NCBI RefSeq assembly: GCF_000143415.4
Contig: NW_003314282.1
Coordinates: 481,826 to 545,825, forward strand
Length of the DNA: 64,000 nt
Direction of reading: 5' to 3'
Source of the DNA: Selaginella moellendorffii
Lineage: Eukaryota; Streptophyta; Lycopodiopsida; Selaginellales; Selaginellaceae
The notes beneath the pieces were generated by a model. The model had not been told where the DNA came from. It saw nothing but the letters and a program-made list of their open reading frames with translations, and made no database searches. Each line of letters starts with the position of its first letter. Within the stretch, counting starts at the first letter, position 1. Shown here piece after piece: positions 46,605 to 57,185 of the stretch. The translations under genes were made by a program, and so were the position numbers.

Positions 46605-48686
46605 ATGATCGCATTGACCAAGGCCATCGCCGCGCTCGCGCGAGATGGGCGAGTGGAGGACGCGGCCAAGCTCTTCGATTCCATGGCGGAGCGCGATCTA
46701 GTGGCCTGGAATGCGATCCTCGCTGCCCACGCTCGCTCCGGCGATCTGGGAGCTACGGCAAAGATCTTCCGGGAAATGCCGCAGCGGGATATCGTGTCGT
46801 GGACGACAGCGATGGCGGCGTACTCGCGGCGTGGCCTGCTCGACCACGCCTCGGCGCTCTTCGATCGGATGCCGCTCCACGACCTCGCGTCCACGAATGC
46901 GATGATCGCGGCGCTCGCGCGCGCGGGGGAGATCCTCGCAGCGGAGGAGCTCTTCGATTCAATGCCCGTCCGGGATCTTGCGTCGTGTGGCGCGATGCTG
47001 GATGGCTATGCGCGAGCTTCGCGATCAATCCAAGCAGGGGAATTTTTCCATCGCGGCATGCCGGAGTGGGATCTCGTGTCCATGACAGTGATGATCAATC
47101 TCTATGCCCAGTTGCGGCATTTCGACGCGATCCAGCGCTTGCTGGATCGAGTTCCGATAGAGGGTCTCTATCTCTGGAACTCACTTCTCTCGATCTATGC
47201 CCGGGAGGAAGATCTCGCCAAAGCTAGAGAGGTTTTCGATCGAATGCCACAGAGGGACATAGTTTCTTGGAACTCTCTCCTCTCGGCAAATGCCAACTCT
47301 CGGAATTTTGGAAGAGATGGGGATGATCCCGAGCTCCTCTTCGATCGAATGCCGCAGCACAACCTCATCTCCTGGACGATCCTCCTAACTTCCCTCGCCA
47401 ATCGCGGCGCCCTCACAGCGGCATTCCGCTGCTTCGATCGCATCCCACAGGAGCCCTCGATCGTGTGCTGGAACGCGCTCATCACTGCGTGCCTGCGCAG
47501 CGCCCAGCCCCATTTCGCCCGCCAGATCTTCGATCGAATGCCCCAGCGCGACCTCTCCTCCTGGAACATCATGCTCTCGGTGCTCGCGGTGCTCGATTCC
47601 TTCACAATCGCGGAGATTCGGGAGTTTTTCTTCCATCGAATGCCCGCCCACGATCTCACCTCCTGGAACGCGATGCTCAAAGCGTGTGTTCTTAGAGGGA
47701 ATCTTTCCGAGGCGTCTCGAATATTCTCCGCCATTCCTCTCAAGAGCCTTGCCTGCTACACGACATTGCTTGCGGCGAATGCCCAGAGCGGCCATGTCCA
47801 CGTGGCAGAGAAGATTCTTGAGAATATACCGGAAATAGACCTCGCGGCATCAACTGCCATGCTCACTGCATATGCCCAGAACGGGCAACTTGACAATGCT
47901 AGAATTCTATTCCAGAATCTTAAGGCCAGAGACCTTCTGGTCTGGAACGCGATCCTGGCCGCTCATCGTTACGACATTTTAGAGTGCCAACGCATCTTTG
48001 ACGAGATGCCGGAATACAACGCTGCCTCTTGGATTACGCTTCTTATGGCATATGCCGAAGCCCGGAATCTGGAAATTGCCCAGCAGATTTTCAGGCACAT
48101 TCCAGAACAAAACCTCGATACATGGAATGGAATGCTTTTATCGTACGCACGGAATGCCAAGCTTGAGTGTTCTAGCCGTTTGCTCAATCATATTCCGGAG
48201 AGAAATCACGTGTCGTGGACAATTGGAATAACAGCATTTGCCCAGTTTGGGCATCCAGATGAGGCATTTGCTATGTTCTCGGCGATGGTCATGGACGATA
48301 TCACCCCGGATGAGTCGTGCTTTGTCTCTCTCCTTGTGGCGAGCACCTTTTCAGGAAAACTTTCTTGCGGGAAATCGGTTTTTGTCTCCATGATACTAGA
48401 TTTTGGTATTTCTCCAACCAAGAGCCACTATGGCTGCCTCGTTGATCTTCTTGCTCGTGGCGGCTACTTGGAAGATGCGGCCAATCTCATTGCTGACATG
48501 CCCTTCATCCCGAGTAGATCTGAGTGGACGATCCTGCTGCGGGCACGAATGCTTCGAAGCATTGATGAAAATTGGGGATTGAGTTCCAGGAACAGGGGCC
48601 AACTCAAAAGGGACTCAGGTGCAATGCCAGGAAGAGGGAGATCTTTCTATCATCTTTCGAGTTTCACGCTATTGAAGCGGAGCTGA
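46605..48686 (+). CDS. PLS-class pentatricopeptide repeat protein without editing domains
   Basis: PPR proteins bind organelle RNA. One exon of 693 residues from the first ATG (MIALTKAIAALARDG); the frame is open further upstream without an ATG. About 18 short repeats of ~31 residues carry the S/SS-type signature (DLVAWNAILAAHARSGDL, AKIFREMPQRDIVSWTT, LFDRMPQHNLISWTILL). The last repeats include a P-L-like pair (FAQFGHPDEAFAMFSAMVMD, TPDESCFVSLL), and then IADMPFIPSRSEWTILL starts an E1-like motif that breaks off (RARMLRSIDENWGLSSRN). There is no complete E1/E2 or DYW deaminase. Such a protein would need a partner in trans to edit RNA, or may do something else. Organelle targeting is not clear because the N-terminus is short and begins almost at the first repeat. 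Confidence 0.9.
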   Translation: MIALTKAIAALARDGRVEDAAKLFDSMAERDLVAWNAILAAHARSGDLGATAKIFREMPQRDIVSWTTAMAAYSRRGLLDHASALFDRMPLHDLASTNAMIAALARAGEILAAEELFDSMPVRDLASCGAMLDGYARASRSIQAGEFFHRGMPEWDLVSMTVMINLYAQLRHFDAIQRLLDRVPIEGLYLWNSLLSIYAREEDLAKAREVFDRMPQRDIVSWNSLLSANANSRNFGRDGDDPELLFDRMPQHNLISWTILLTSLANRGALTAAFRCFDRIPQEPSIVCWNALITACLRSAQPHFARQIFDRMPQRDLSSWNIMLSVLAVLDSFTIAEIREFFFHRMPAHDLTSWNAMLKACVLRGNLSEASRIFSAIPLKSLACYTTLLAANAQSGHVHVAEKILENIPEIDLAASTAMLTAYAQNGQLDNARILFQNLKARDLLVWNAILAAHRYDILECQRIFDEMPEYNAASWITLLMAYAEARNLEIAQQIFRHIPEQNLDTWNGMLLSYARNAKLECSSRLLNHIPERNHVSWTIGITAFAQFGHPDEAFAMFSAMVMDDITPDESCFVSLLVASTFSGKLSCGKSVFVSMILDFGISPTKSHYGCLVDLLARGGYLEDAANLIADMPFIPSRSEWTILLRARMLRSIDENWGLSSRNRGQLKRDSGAMPGRGRSFYHLSSFTLLKRS

Positions 48687-49160
48687 AATGAAGAAATCCC
48701 ACGCTCAAGATTCTTCAATCCCATCTATGTGTCTAACCATTTTGGAACTTGGACGGAAGGAGAGACCAGGTTTTCGAGGCCGCAACTGTGAAGGGATGTT
48801 GCAAATTTTGTTGGTGAATGCGCAAAGTGCCAACGCTCAAGCATCCAAGAAGGAATTACTCCATACTTCACTGTGGAGTCAGGAAGGGCATGCTGCAATT
48901 TGGATAAGCACACTTATACCTTTCCAGGAAGCGGTACAGCTTTTCATTAGACTTAATCGAGATTGTAGGCACGAAGCTCAAGCTTTTTACAGACATGCTC
49001 AGGATTTATTCTCCTGAGGATGCTATTTTTATTCGTAGACTACATAGATTTCAAGTGTAACAAGACAGGTACATTACCTTGATCGAGTAAAATAACATGA
49101 ATGTACATGAACAGTGAATGAGTGCTGTGAGTATTCCGCCGAAAAGGGAAGCTCATATTG
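48687..49160. other. 3' region of the PPR gene
   Basis: An open frame at 48688-49017 begins two bases after the PPR stop but resembles no family; it could be a decayed C-terminus of the PPR gene or chance. Nothing else seen. Confidence 0.35.
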
Positions 49161-50013
49161 ATTTTATAAGTACAACGCGCTTGAGTGGATTGTCAGCTAC
49201 GAGGACTGGCGTTGGCACCAACAGGAAGGGCTCTTCTTTCTCCAAGATACTCTACGCGACTTGATGAGCGGCAGGCTTTTCCTCAAAGTCTCTGCTAACA
49301 CAATCTTTGACGATGATCTCTGGGACACGCTTGGTGTCCAGGGGATGGTCGCCAAGGATGCTGCCGAATGCGATATAATAGACTTTGGTGGCACATTGGA
49401 GATAGTGCTGCTCAAGGCAGAACCTAGTGATGCCCATTCCCAGGTATGGCGACCTTCACTGTTTTCTAGCAATGGCTAATTTAACTCACTTACAGATTGG
49501 TTCCAGCGACACCATCCACCAAGCTGTTCCAAGCTCTAACCAAGTTGTTCAAAGCTCTATCCAAGCTGTTGTAACTGCAAATGTGGACTTGGTAAGTGTT
49601 ATGCTTTTTATTACTTCTCCTTGTGTTCACGTAAACAAAGAAAATAAGGTGGCACCCAAGGTGCAAAGTGTTCGATGTGGAGACAAAGAGTTTACTTCCA
49701 ATATCTGTCCAACTGCGAATGACTTAATTATTTGGGCTACCCATGCATCCATTTGCATGTTTCTAGGTGAGTTGTTTCTAATGCTCTTTATTCTTTTTTC
49801 CTTTCTTCTTCTCTTTAGAGCATTATCTCGTTAGCTTAAGCAGGCTGTCGTCGGAGCTTCAAAAACTTCAAAAAGATCCAGCTTTTAGCGCTGATGTTAT
49901 GGTAGGCTGTTAGTTGTTTTTGATTGTTTGGTGATCGGTTAAATTTTGCAGGGAACTTTAACAAAGCTTCAGTCTTTGAATCTTTTAGATGCAAATTGTG
50001 TACATGATGCATG
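49161..50013 (+). CDS. Unrecognised multi-exon gene (partial 5' end)
   Basis: Five exon-like blocks join in phase through GT-AG introns: up to 49443 (ALEWIVSYEDWRWHQQEG, MSGRLFLKVSANTIFDDD, FGGTLEIVLLKAEPS), 49496-49591 (SSDTIHQAVPSSNQVV), about 49649-49767 (VRCGDKEFTSNICPTAND), about 49819-49903 (HYLVSLSRLSSELQKLQKD) and about 49953-50013 (TLTKLQSLNLLDANCVHDA, stop). The first block opens just after a stop and a possible acceptor at 49169, so earlier exons may exist. I do not recognise the family; the maintained phase across four introns is the main evidence that it is or was a gene. Codon usage is more AT-rich toward the 3' end. Confidence 0.5.
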
Positions 50014-52600
50014 AAAAGTAGCATCAGGGTTAGCTGTGGTGTTTTCTCTACCATACAGATCGTCTTTTCCAAGTGAGTTCTGTTTGTTTGAAGTATAATT
50101 TTATTTTGTTTTTATAGTGGCAAATTTTGTAGAAATTGATGATTACTTAGCTCTTTATTCTCATCATTCATTGTAAGTTATCATTTTTCTTATTTTGTTT
50201 TTATAACTTATTAACTTTTATTATAGACAAAAGGACTTGGCTAAAGATATATCTTTAGCCAATGAGTTGACTATTATATATCCAGATGGAGCATATAACC
50301 TTCTATCCAAATATTTTTGTGCCACAGTTGCTGTTGTGAAAGCCACAGCAACAAGGAAAAATATAAATTTCACTTGTATGGATATTCAAGGGAACAACCT
50401 ATTAAATTAATTCAAATAAAAATAGTACCAGCACTGGTTTGTAAAAATGAAAGTGAATATATTATTTTATGGCAATAAACTCACCAAAACATTGTAATTA
50501 CATTTTCACATCTTTACATTTTACAGTTGGGATGTTAATTAGTTATTTTTTAGTTCTAGTATACTACTAGGCATTTAGATTAATCTTATTTTTATTATAA
50601 AATTAAAGATGTTTGAAATTTATAAACTTTTATAAACTCAAAGTAAACATCTATTGTCAAATTCTTCACCTCATACATCGCAAATTATAACATAGATTAG
50701 CATGTGTTTCTTATGAAGAAGAGAGTCAAAAGTTGCATGAGTAGCTCCCACAATATAAAAACACCCACATGAGCTATAGAATTTGAAGACACTGGTGGAA
50801 AAGAAAGAAAAGAGTAAGGGGGTGATAGTCTTGGTTCAAAAGCCCTTTCCTTTTCAATTTTATTTTCTTAAAATCAACAGAGTCTATTCTTTAGCTAAGG
50901 AACTTCTACAGCTCAAGTAACAAAGGTTCCAAAAAAAACTCATATATTTAACCTAAGGAATCATTTTTATTTTACTCCTTTGATTGTCATATTTTCTGCT
51001 TATAAAGGAATGTTACTTAGAATGCCCTATAAACTTCAATGACTAATTCTCAATAGACTTCTTCTGCAATCACTCAACTTGACAAGCACCAAGAGGCCTG
51101 GAGCTTGACAAGTGAGGATCAAAAAGGCTTTGACCTAGAGCTTTGTGAATGGGACAATTAATAGTTTGGGTAAACAATTGTCTTCAACAGGCAAAGGCAA
51201 ATTATTTCATCCTCTTTAATCTTGTCTTTCACTGCCCAAAAAGCTTGATTTTGAGGGCATGGTTCCCACAGGCATTTGCCACAGCTTTGAGAACTTGGTG
51301 CATGACATGATTTCCACAATGGATTTTCTTGTGATGGATTATCAACACCTTGGCTCTAGAACCTTGAAGGACTCTAATACATCCTAGGACAATTGTGCCA
51401 CTTAACTGTTACTTGCACAACAACACAAGGGTGAGTTGACATCAACAACATTCACAAAATGACTCAATGCATATAGCTGATCTCTAGCTTCAATCTTCAT
51501 CTCAAGTGGTGGTCACCTCCATAGTTCTCTTATCAAAGATGTTAGTTGCTCCAAGAAATCAAGGTGGTGAGTGTAATATTGTCGATTTCTTTCATGTGGA
51601 CTAGACCATGGGCTGCACTTGGCTTCTCTACCATTCAGACACAGACTCTAAGACTCTTAGGTATTAGAAAACCAAGTAAATCTACCTCACCACCTTTGCC
51701 ACAACAATACAGTGATGACTTTAGTATGGTAGTGTCTTCTATTGATTTGTCAACTGTTTAAGGAGAACCCCACGGAACTTGCCACAACCTTTGTCTAGTA
51801 TTTTAGATGCACTGATGCTAACTAGGATGTGGACGATCACGAAATGGGAGTCTAACAATCCCTAGAGACAGCAGAACAAGCTCAAATCTTTTTGATCTAG
51901 TAGTTATTGAGGATGAGGTGTATATTAAGAATCTCCCATCAATCAGCCATCAATTCAACATCCTGTTTGCAATGAAAGAGGAAGCAAAGAAAGATACCAC
52001 CTCATTCATACTTGACTCTTCCCCATCTTGTACCATCTAGGATGGTCCAAAGTCCAGATTGATCCACATAGCAGAGCATGATTAGGCCCTGCTTTTTTAA
52101 CCTTGTCCAATGTGCCCACATGGCAGCTCCCAAGCCTTTCTAGCAGCAAGGATGCTAATTCATAGCCACTTGTAAATGCTCCATATAGTAGTGTTATAAA
52201 TTCTTATATGCTCTAAAGCTTTTGGATTGGGCTTCCATACTCCTCTAGTGCCTAGGCATATTGAGAACACCAACCATCTACAATCATAAATATATCCTCT
52301 TCTAGCTCTTTTATGCTTGAGATCACTATTGTAGTATATATGATCATGGGATGATATTTAAATATAACCAAATTTAGATACTTTAAATAGAAACATCACT
52401 TTTCACTTGAGAAGAGAAACAAAAAATATACAAGAAGGTAAAATGTTTGATAAAGAATGAAAAAGAAGACCTTTCCAATGTTTAGAAGATTGCCGAAGAG
52501 ACAAAAACATAAGTAACTCGTAAGCTCCACCTGTTCGAAGTTAGAAGTTAAAACACAAGCAGCAAATCCATTTTCTTACTTGGACTGGATTGAGTATGAT
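50014..52600. other. AT-rich stretch with exon-like shards
   Basis: At about 50128-50165 and 50224-50400 two blocks joined by GT-AG sites read VEIDDYLALYSHHSLQKDL and ISLANELTIIYPDGAYNLLS on the plus strand, and could be a separate gene relic. 51000-52200 has mixed composition with the piece IEDEVYIKNLPSI at about 51910, possibly a decayed retroelement, too degraded to name. The rest is AT-rich with no signal. Confidence 0.35.
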
Positions 52601-52813
52601 CGGCAGCATCAACACTACTCCACTTGTAAAGTTGCTTCGATTCTCTACTCTGACTTCCTTGACCAATTCTAGCCTGGAAAACAACTTCGGCGATTAACAA
52701 AGAAGCAATGCCTGGAAACCAAAACACTTGCGCTTTGTTGTGAGGATGCTACATTAGTTTCTCATCAAAAAAAGGAGGAGCGATTCCAATCCTGACCTCA
52801 AACATAAAACGCT

Positions 52814-53425
52814 TCTCTTCATCCTCCAGTGGAGGAATCACTCATTTGGTCAATTGAGAATCCATGACGATGCACGACAAAGTTTGCAAAATGAGGCATG
52901 CAGCGAACTTCACCTGCAACATAACACTGAAAAAATAATTTGAGGAAGAAAACCAACTTACTGTCGATCTTGCGAGACCTTGCAAATTCCCTCTTGAACT
53001 TGTTTTCCTTGTGACACTTAAGAGGCTCTTGGAACAAATCCAAGAATGGCCCTGTTGTGTTCCTAACCTTCCCAAATCCCAAAGCTATCCAGCTCCGACC
53101 GAAGAAATTCTCCTTTCTTGCGGAGTGCTCAATCTCGTCAACTTCTCCCCGATTTTGAGGAATGCGAGGCAAATTTTTGTGGGAGCTTTCTCCAGCCGAT
53201 TAATTACCAGGGGCTATACATGCAAAGCGTCCCAGATGGTGGAAGAAACTCTTGCTGGACGACTTGGACTGAGAGGACGAGATTGGACGCATGATGCTTG
53301 ACGGATGACGAGGAGATTAAATCCTCGATCGCCAAGTCGTTGATCATGCGCTTTAGCTGAACATACCGCTCAACGTCCACTACCACCATATCCGGTCTGC
53401 TCTCCTTCTTTTCATCTCTATACAA
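52814..53425 (-). CDS. Unrecognised gene, at least two to three exons
   Basis: The best-supported junction joins ...KFKREFARSRKID (ending 52969) to SEVRCMPHFANFVVHRHG (from 52915), with GT-AG ends and matching phase, and a stop at 52814-52820. The upstream part has SARKENFFGRSWIALGFG and PFLDLFQEPLKCHKENK. A probable first exon (53425 to about 53290) reads MYRDEKKESRPDMVVVDVER and RYVQLKRMINDLAIEDL. The exon 1/2 junction is unclear. No family recognised; basic overall. Divergent from the small gene at 53630. Confidence 0.5.
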
Positions 53426-53629
53426 AAAAAATGGACATACTACTTTTTCGCCAAATATTCTTTCACCATTCCTTAAGATAAAAAAAAGGTTTTCAGCAAC
53501 TTACTGAAATATTTTTAGATTTGTGCTGAGCCAGAAATTCGTGGATTCAACCAGAGTTTCGAAGCGATTGGAAGCGGATTTTCACTCGCTTTGTCCCTGG
53601 ATTTTTCCCATCTTTCACTGAGCTTGTTG

Positions 53630-53929
53630 ATGGCATCAACTCTCTGCTTCCGGGTGAAACAATACGATAGCTTCAACTTTGCGGACTATGGTCACTGGGC
53701 CGAGACCAACAACAAGAGGGCGCTGAGACCGGACTGCCATTACATGGAGGACGAGATGGCGTTGGATCCTCCCCATGCCGACCGGATCACGCGGATGGTG
53801 GCCGTGGCGCTCCAGCAAGAGGAGGAAGAGAACAGGAGGCAACTGGCTAAGGAGGTGAACTACTTCACAAGGCAACTGGCGCTTCAGCATCAACAAGCCG
53901 GGCCGCCGAGCAAAAGAGCTCGCCACTGA
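53630..53929 (+). CDS. Small unrecognised protein, possible coiled coil
   Basis: 99 residues from MASTLCFRVKQYDS, single exon; an in-frame ATG 13 codons upstream (53591) is possible. Features: FNFADYGHWAETNNKR, then MEDEMALDPPHADRITRM, then a Gln/Glu-rich helix likely to form a coiled coil (VALQQEEEENRRQLAKEVNY) and a basic end (PPSKRARH) that could be a nuclear localisation signal. I do not know the family. A degraded copy at 56975-57180 shares the first and last parts, so the gene has been duplicated locally. Confidence 0.55.
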   Translation: MASTLCFRVKQYDSFNFADYGHWAETNNKRALRPDCHYMEDEMALDPPHADRITRMVAVALQQEEEENRRQLAKEVNYFTRQLALQHQQAGPPSKRARH

Positions 53930-54599
53930 TCGTCGAATCATCCCCTGGAGGGATGAGAACAATCATGTATCACAAAACAAAACTTGTGAACAAACTACCA
54001 AGGAGCAAAAACTTTGTTGTTTGTACTTCACATACGAAGTGCAAATGTGATTGTGTACATGGCAATGAAGAGATCTTTCCAAGTTCTATGAGCTTTAGTG
54101 GCGTTCCTCGCGGAATATGGCCGTGAGTCATTTGGATCTTCCTTTAGCTAATAAGCCCTAGCTTATGTTACGAGCGAAGGAATTGTTAGCTGCCAGGGTA
54201 TGCCGTATTATTGGTGCAAAGAAAATGTGTAGAAGTGCTCCAGTGACCTTGGAGGGCACTCAATTGCTAGATATGGAAGAGAGATTAGGACAGAGATTAG
54301 GGAATTGTGGAAGAGAGGATAAATAACGTGGATGACAGGTTAAGAGCGGTGGAAGACAAGCTTGAACACATTTTAGGCTACCAGATGAGACGGGAAATTG
54401 AACGCAAGTCATGGCAAAGTCTATACCGATGAAGATACTTCATCGGGCAACAAAGTTCTGAATTCAACCTCGGTGTCATCGACTGCTGACCGTGATTCCT
54501 CCGCCAAGAAACGAAGAAAGATCAGGAGCGACCTCGAGCATACATGGTTATGACTGTTCCTCTTCTTGCCGTGCGAGAGCCTGTTTCCGAAGACGAGCT
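53930..54599. other. Gap with no recognised gene
   Basis: 3' region of the small gene and an area with coding-like phrases on the plus strand (54290-54420) broken by stops, perhaps upstream exons of the kinase-like remnant that follows. Confidence 0.35.
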
Positions 54600-54975
54600 A
54601 GATGGTGCTTGGCATTCGCAAGGCTTTAAAGGCCTTACATGGGCTCGTCCATCTTTGGGAGTCCATTTTATGTGGCTGTGCAGGCTTCATTCGACCAGCT
54701 AATGTCTTGTATGACTACGAGCGAAGAAAGTACGTATTGGTTGATCTAAAGGCGTGTGCACAGCGGGGATGGAAAATGCTGGGACGAGGGAATTCTCTGC
54801 GCAGAAGGCAACGGGGGAATTCCCTCGTACAGGTACACGACGAGGTCGGACCTCTACCTGGTGGGACTCTTGATGCATAAGCATTATCCTCGACTTCTAA
54901 CCAGTCAGGCCTCTCGGACATCGTATCACTGTGGAAGGTGTTTTCGCGTAGTATCATCTATAGAAACGAAGAACA
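54600..54975 (+). pseudogene. Kinase-like fragment, frameshifted
   Basis: In one frame KALKALHGLVHLWES, then IRPANVLYDYERRKYVLVDL resembles a protein-kinase catalytic loop (HGD-I-RP-N) and the following metal-binding strand, but the HxD aspartate is replaced (GFIRPAN) and DFG reads VDL. The expected sequence continues in another frame (KCWDEGILCAEGNGGIPSYR, YTTRSDLYLVGLLMHKHY), which fits the activation segment and the SDLY helix of kinases. The frame change near 54770 and the short length mark it as a remnant. It resembles the divergent kinase-like proteins common in some plant and protist families; the assignment is moderate. Confidence 0.55.
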
Positions 54976-55273
54976 CACTCGATATCTGGAAGGTGGTGAC
55001 GTTTTGATTGATGCTGTGGACTTTTTTTAATATTTCCAGGTGCAAAGCCATTCAAGCAAGTCTCCAAGGTTGCCTCTAGAATGGAGCAAAGATCACGAAA
55101 TGGAAAGCGACGGCTACTGGAAAGATACGAGCATTTTCTTTCCTCGTACGTGAATGCTGTTGGCTCCAACCGACGGCGCAGGATAATTCATCATTGGGAC
55201 GTACTAGTAGACCGGACGCTCTCTCAGCGAGGTTTTTCCTTCAGCAAGCAAGAAGAAGAGCGAGAGCGCAGCT

Positions 55274-56210
55274 ATGGAGTCGAGCGGCGGCGAAGAAGCT
55301 TATCCATCTGGTCAGAGCTTTCCTTATCGCTATTTTTCTCTCTCTTCGTTTCTTAGATTTGTTCGAGCGTATCTTCGCAGGTTCTTGCGAGGGAGACAGT
55401 CCTGTGCCGAGTTACATCCCCTCCAATCGGCAGCGGCAGCGGCGGGATCGCGAGGAGCTGCCCAGTTCGCACGAAGCGCTCCAAGCCGCGCAGGAGTACC
55501 AGCAACGTCTCGCAAGGAAGAGTCGCAGCACCATTAAAGTCTTGAACCAGTGCTGTGTGAGCGGCACATACGTTATGGTAAGCGAAGAACAAGCTCGAGG
55601 TTTATGCTTCGCCATCTTTGTCTTTTTTCCCTTTGATATCTTCACAAAGAACTTTCTGCAGACTCTTCCTTCGAACTACTGCAAGAAGATGATGCCGCAC
55701 GGGAGAGCCGAGGTGATCGTCCGCGACCGGAGTAGTCATCAGTGGAGGATGAGATGGAACTGGACGATCCAGCCACTGATTGGTGCCGGGCCTTCTGCGT
55801 CCATCACGAACTCGTCAAGGGAGACGTGCTCGTCTTCCAAAAGGAGAACTCCTCCTCCAAGATGATCACGGTCCGCGTCGAGATCTTCAAGAGCCGCAAG
55901 CTGGTCAAATCCAGTGATCGCGCCAACCCCGCCAACATAGTGTTGCTCCCGCCAAAGAACCAGACGAGCTAGATCGAAGAACTCGGCGGAGTAGCCACCG
56001 GAGGAGACGTCCACGACGTCTTCGAGCGCAATCCCAAGAGGACGAGGGGGCTCCTGAGGAGAGAATGGGTGGAGAACTCACACTCGTGGCGGCGGGTGAG
56101 GAGGAGAGGGAGCGGCAGTGGGAGGCGGAGAAGAGAACTTGGCGCTGGTGCTCAAAAAGACGAGGTCGGCAGCCCGAGTCCGAGGAGCTCGGGATGAGCT
56201 TCAAGAGCTG
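55274..56210 (+). pseudogene. B3-domain protein gene with a frameshift and premature stop
   Basis: B3 domains bind DNA in plant transcription factors. N-terminal exon: MESSGGEEAYPSGQSF in one frame, then PSNRQRQRRDREELPSSHE and KSRSTIKVLNQCCVSGTYVM, followed by a GT-AG intron (about 55577-55661), then TLPSNYCKKMMPHGRAEVIV, RDRSSHQW. Matching B3 pattern: vLt-SDv-gr / LPk-y--k-- / v-D--g--W. At about 55737 the frame shifts by one base, and the rest of the domain (DWCRAFCVHHELVKGDVLVF, typical L--GD---F) is in the other frame. A TAG at 55970-55972 follows, yet the frame beyond stays open for 75 codons (FERNPKRTRGLLRREW). Either the gene is dead, or an indel in the sequence and a missed splice explain it. 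Confidence 0.65.
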
Positions 56211-56350
56211 AGGAAGATCCTCAATTTCCTCTCTACGATGCCAACTCGACCAGCTCAAATTTTAAAACGAGTGGCATATTCGCACGCATCTTAGGGCTTA
56301 GGGGTTTTAGGGTTTTCCCCATCTTCCTTCGCCCTTCTTCGCCTGGATCG

Positions 56351-56870
56351 ATGCCTCTGTATGATGTGTTCGTGATCTTCAAGCCGCTGGTGGAGAGGAA
56401 GGTGATGACCGACATTCTGGTGCGCATTGGGCACAAGGTATACCAGCAAAAGGGCGTCGTCACCAACGTCAAGTACTTCGGCCGCCAGTTCCTGGCATAC
56501 GACATCAAGAAGCGCGATGGGCGTCACTACGAGGTCAGCATTTTTGCTTCTCCCCTCCTCTTTCGCTTCGTTTCCGGGGATTTCGTTCTCTTCTCTTCGA
56601 GTTCTTTCATCGTGTTTTCAATGCCTTCTTTTTCTATAACGTTTTTCATGTTTGGGCCTTGTTTCGTGCTTGATGAACCAGGGGCACCTCATGCAAATGA
56701 CGGTCATGGCAGCCACCGCCTTCAACGAGCAGCTCCAGTACTTGAACAACGACGAGCGGCTGCTGCGATGGCTACTCATCAAGAACAGGGGTACCAAATG
56801 GATGGATGCGCTGCAGGGCAAGCTCCCCTCGGTGGACGTCCAAGACGAGGACCTCTTCCGGGCCCGGTGA
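56351..56870 (+). CDS. bS6-type (mitochondrial) ribosomal protein
   Basis: bS6 is a component of the small ribosomal subunit; plant mitochondria have a nuclear-encoded form. Two exons (56351-56533 and 56682-56870) join in phase to 123 residues. The sequence MPLYDVFVIFKPLVERK, then VYQQKGVVTNVKYFGRQF-LAYDIKKRDGRHYE follows the S6 fold (beta-alpha-beta with the G--Y motif); exon 2 begins GHLMQMTVMAATAFNEQ and ends RWLLIKNRGTKWMDALQG. No cleavable presequence is evident, as in several plant S6-like proteins. The 148-base intron is pyrimidine-rich. Confidence 0.88.
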
Positions 56871-56974
56871 CAAGCCTTCTACTCTACTCCCGTACTACAT
56901 AAAAACAGAAAATTTGTTTATTTGGTTGAGAAACGAAGATGGTTCAGCGGTTTGTTCATCTCAAGCATATTTGG

Positions 56975-57185
56975 CTGACACTATGATAAATTCGCGGACT
57001 GATCACTGGGCCGAGACCAACAACGCCCAGGCCGCGAATCCTCCGAGGTGGCGAGGTAAACGACTACACACGGTAATTAGCGCTCTGGCACGGCAACAAG
57101 TGGAGCAAGAGAGCTCGCCACTGACTCATCTGCTGGGGAATCGGAAACAATGTTGTATCATAAAGGACAATCAGGATATGTAAGC
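56975..57185 (+). pseudogene. Truncated copy of the small gene at 53630-53929
   Basis: Shares 'actgggccgagaccaacaac' (DHWAETNNAQ against GHWAETNNKR), the end 'agctcgccactga' and the flank 'caatgttgtatcat' against 'caatcatgtatcac', with most of the middle missing. It follows the bS6 gene within 105 bases. Confidence 0.75.

Noticed and set aside
48688-49017. Frame just after the PPR stop
   Set aside because: No family, no splice partner, no repeat; too little evidence for a gene.
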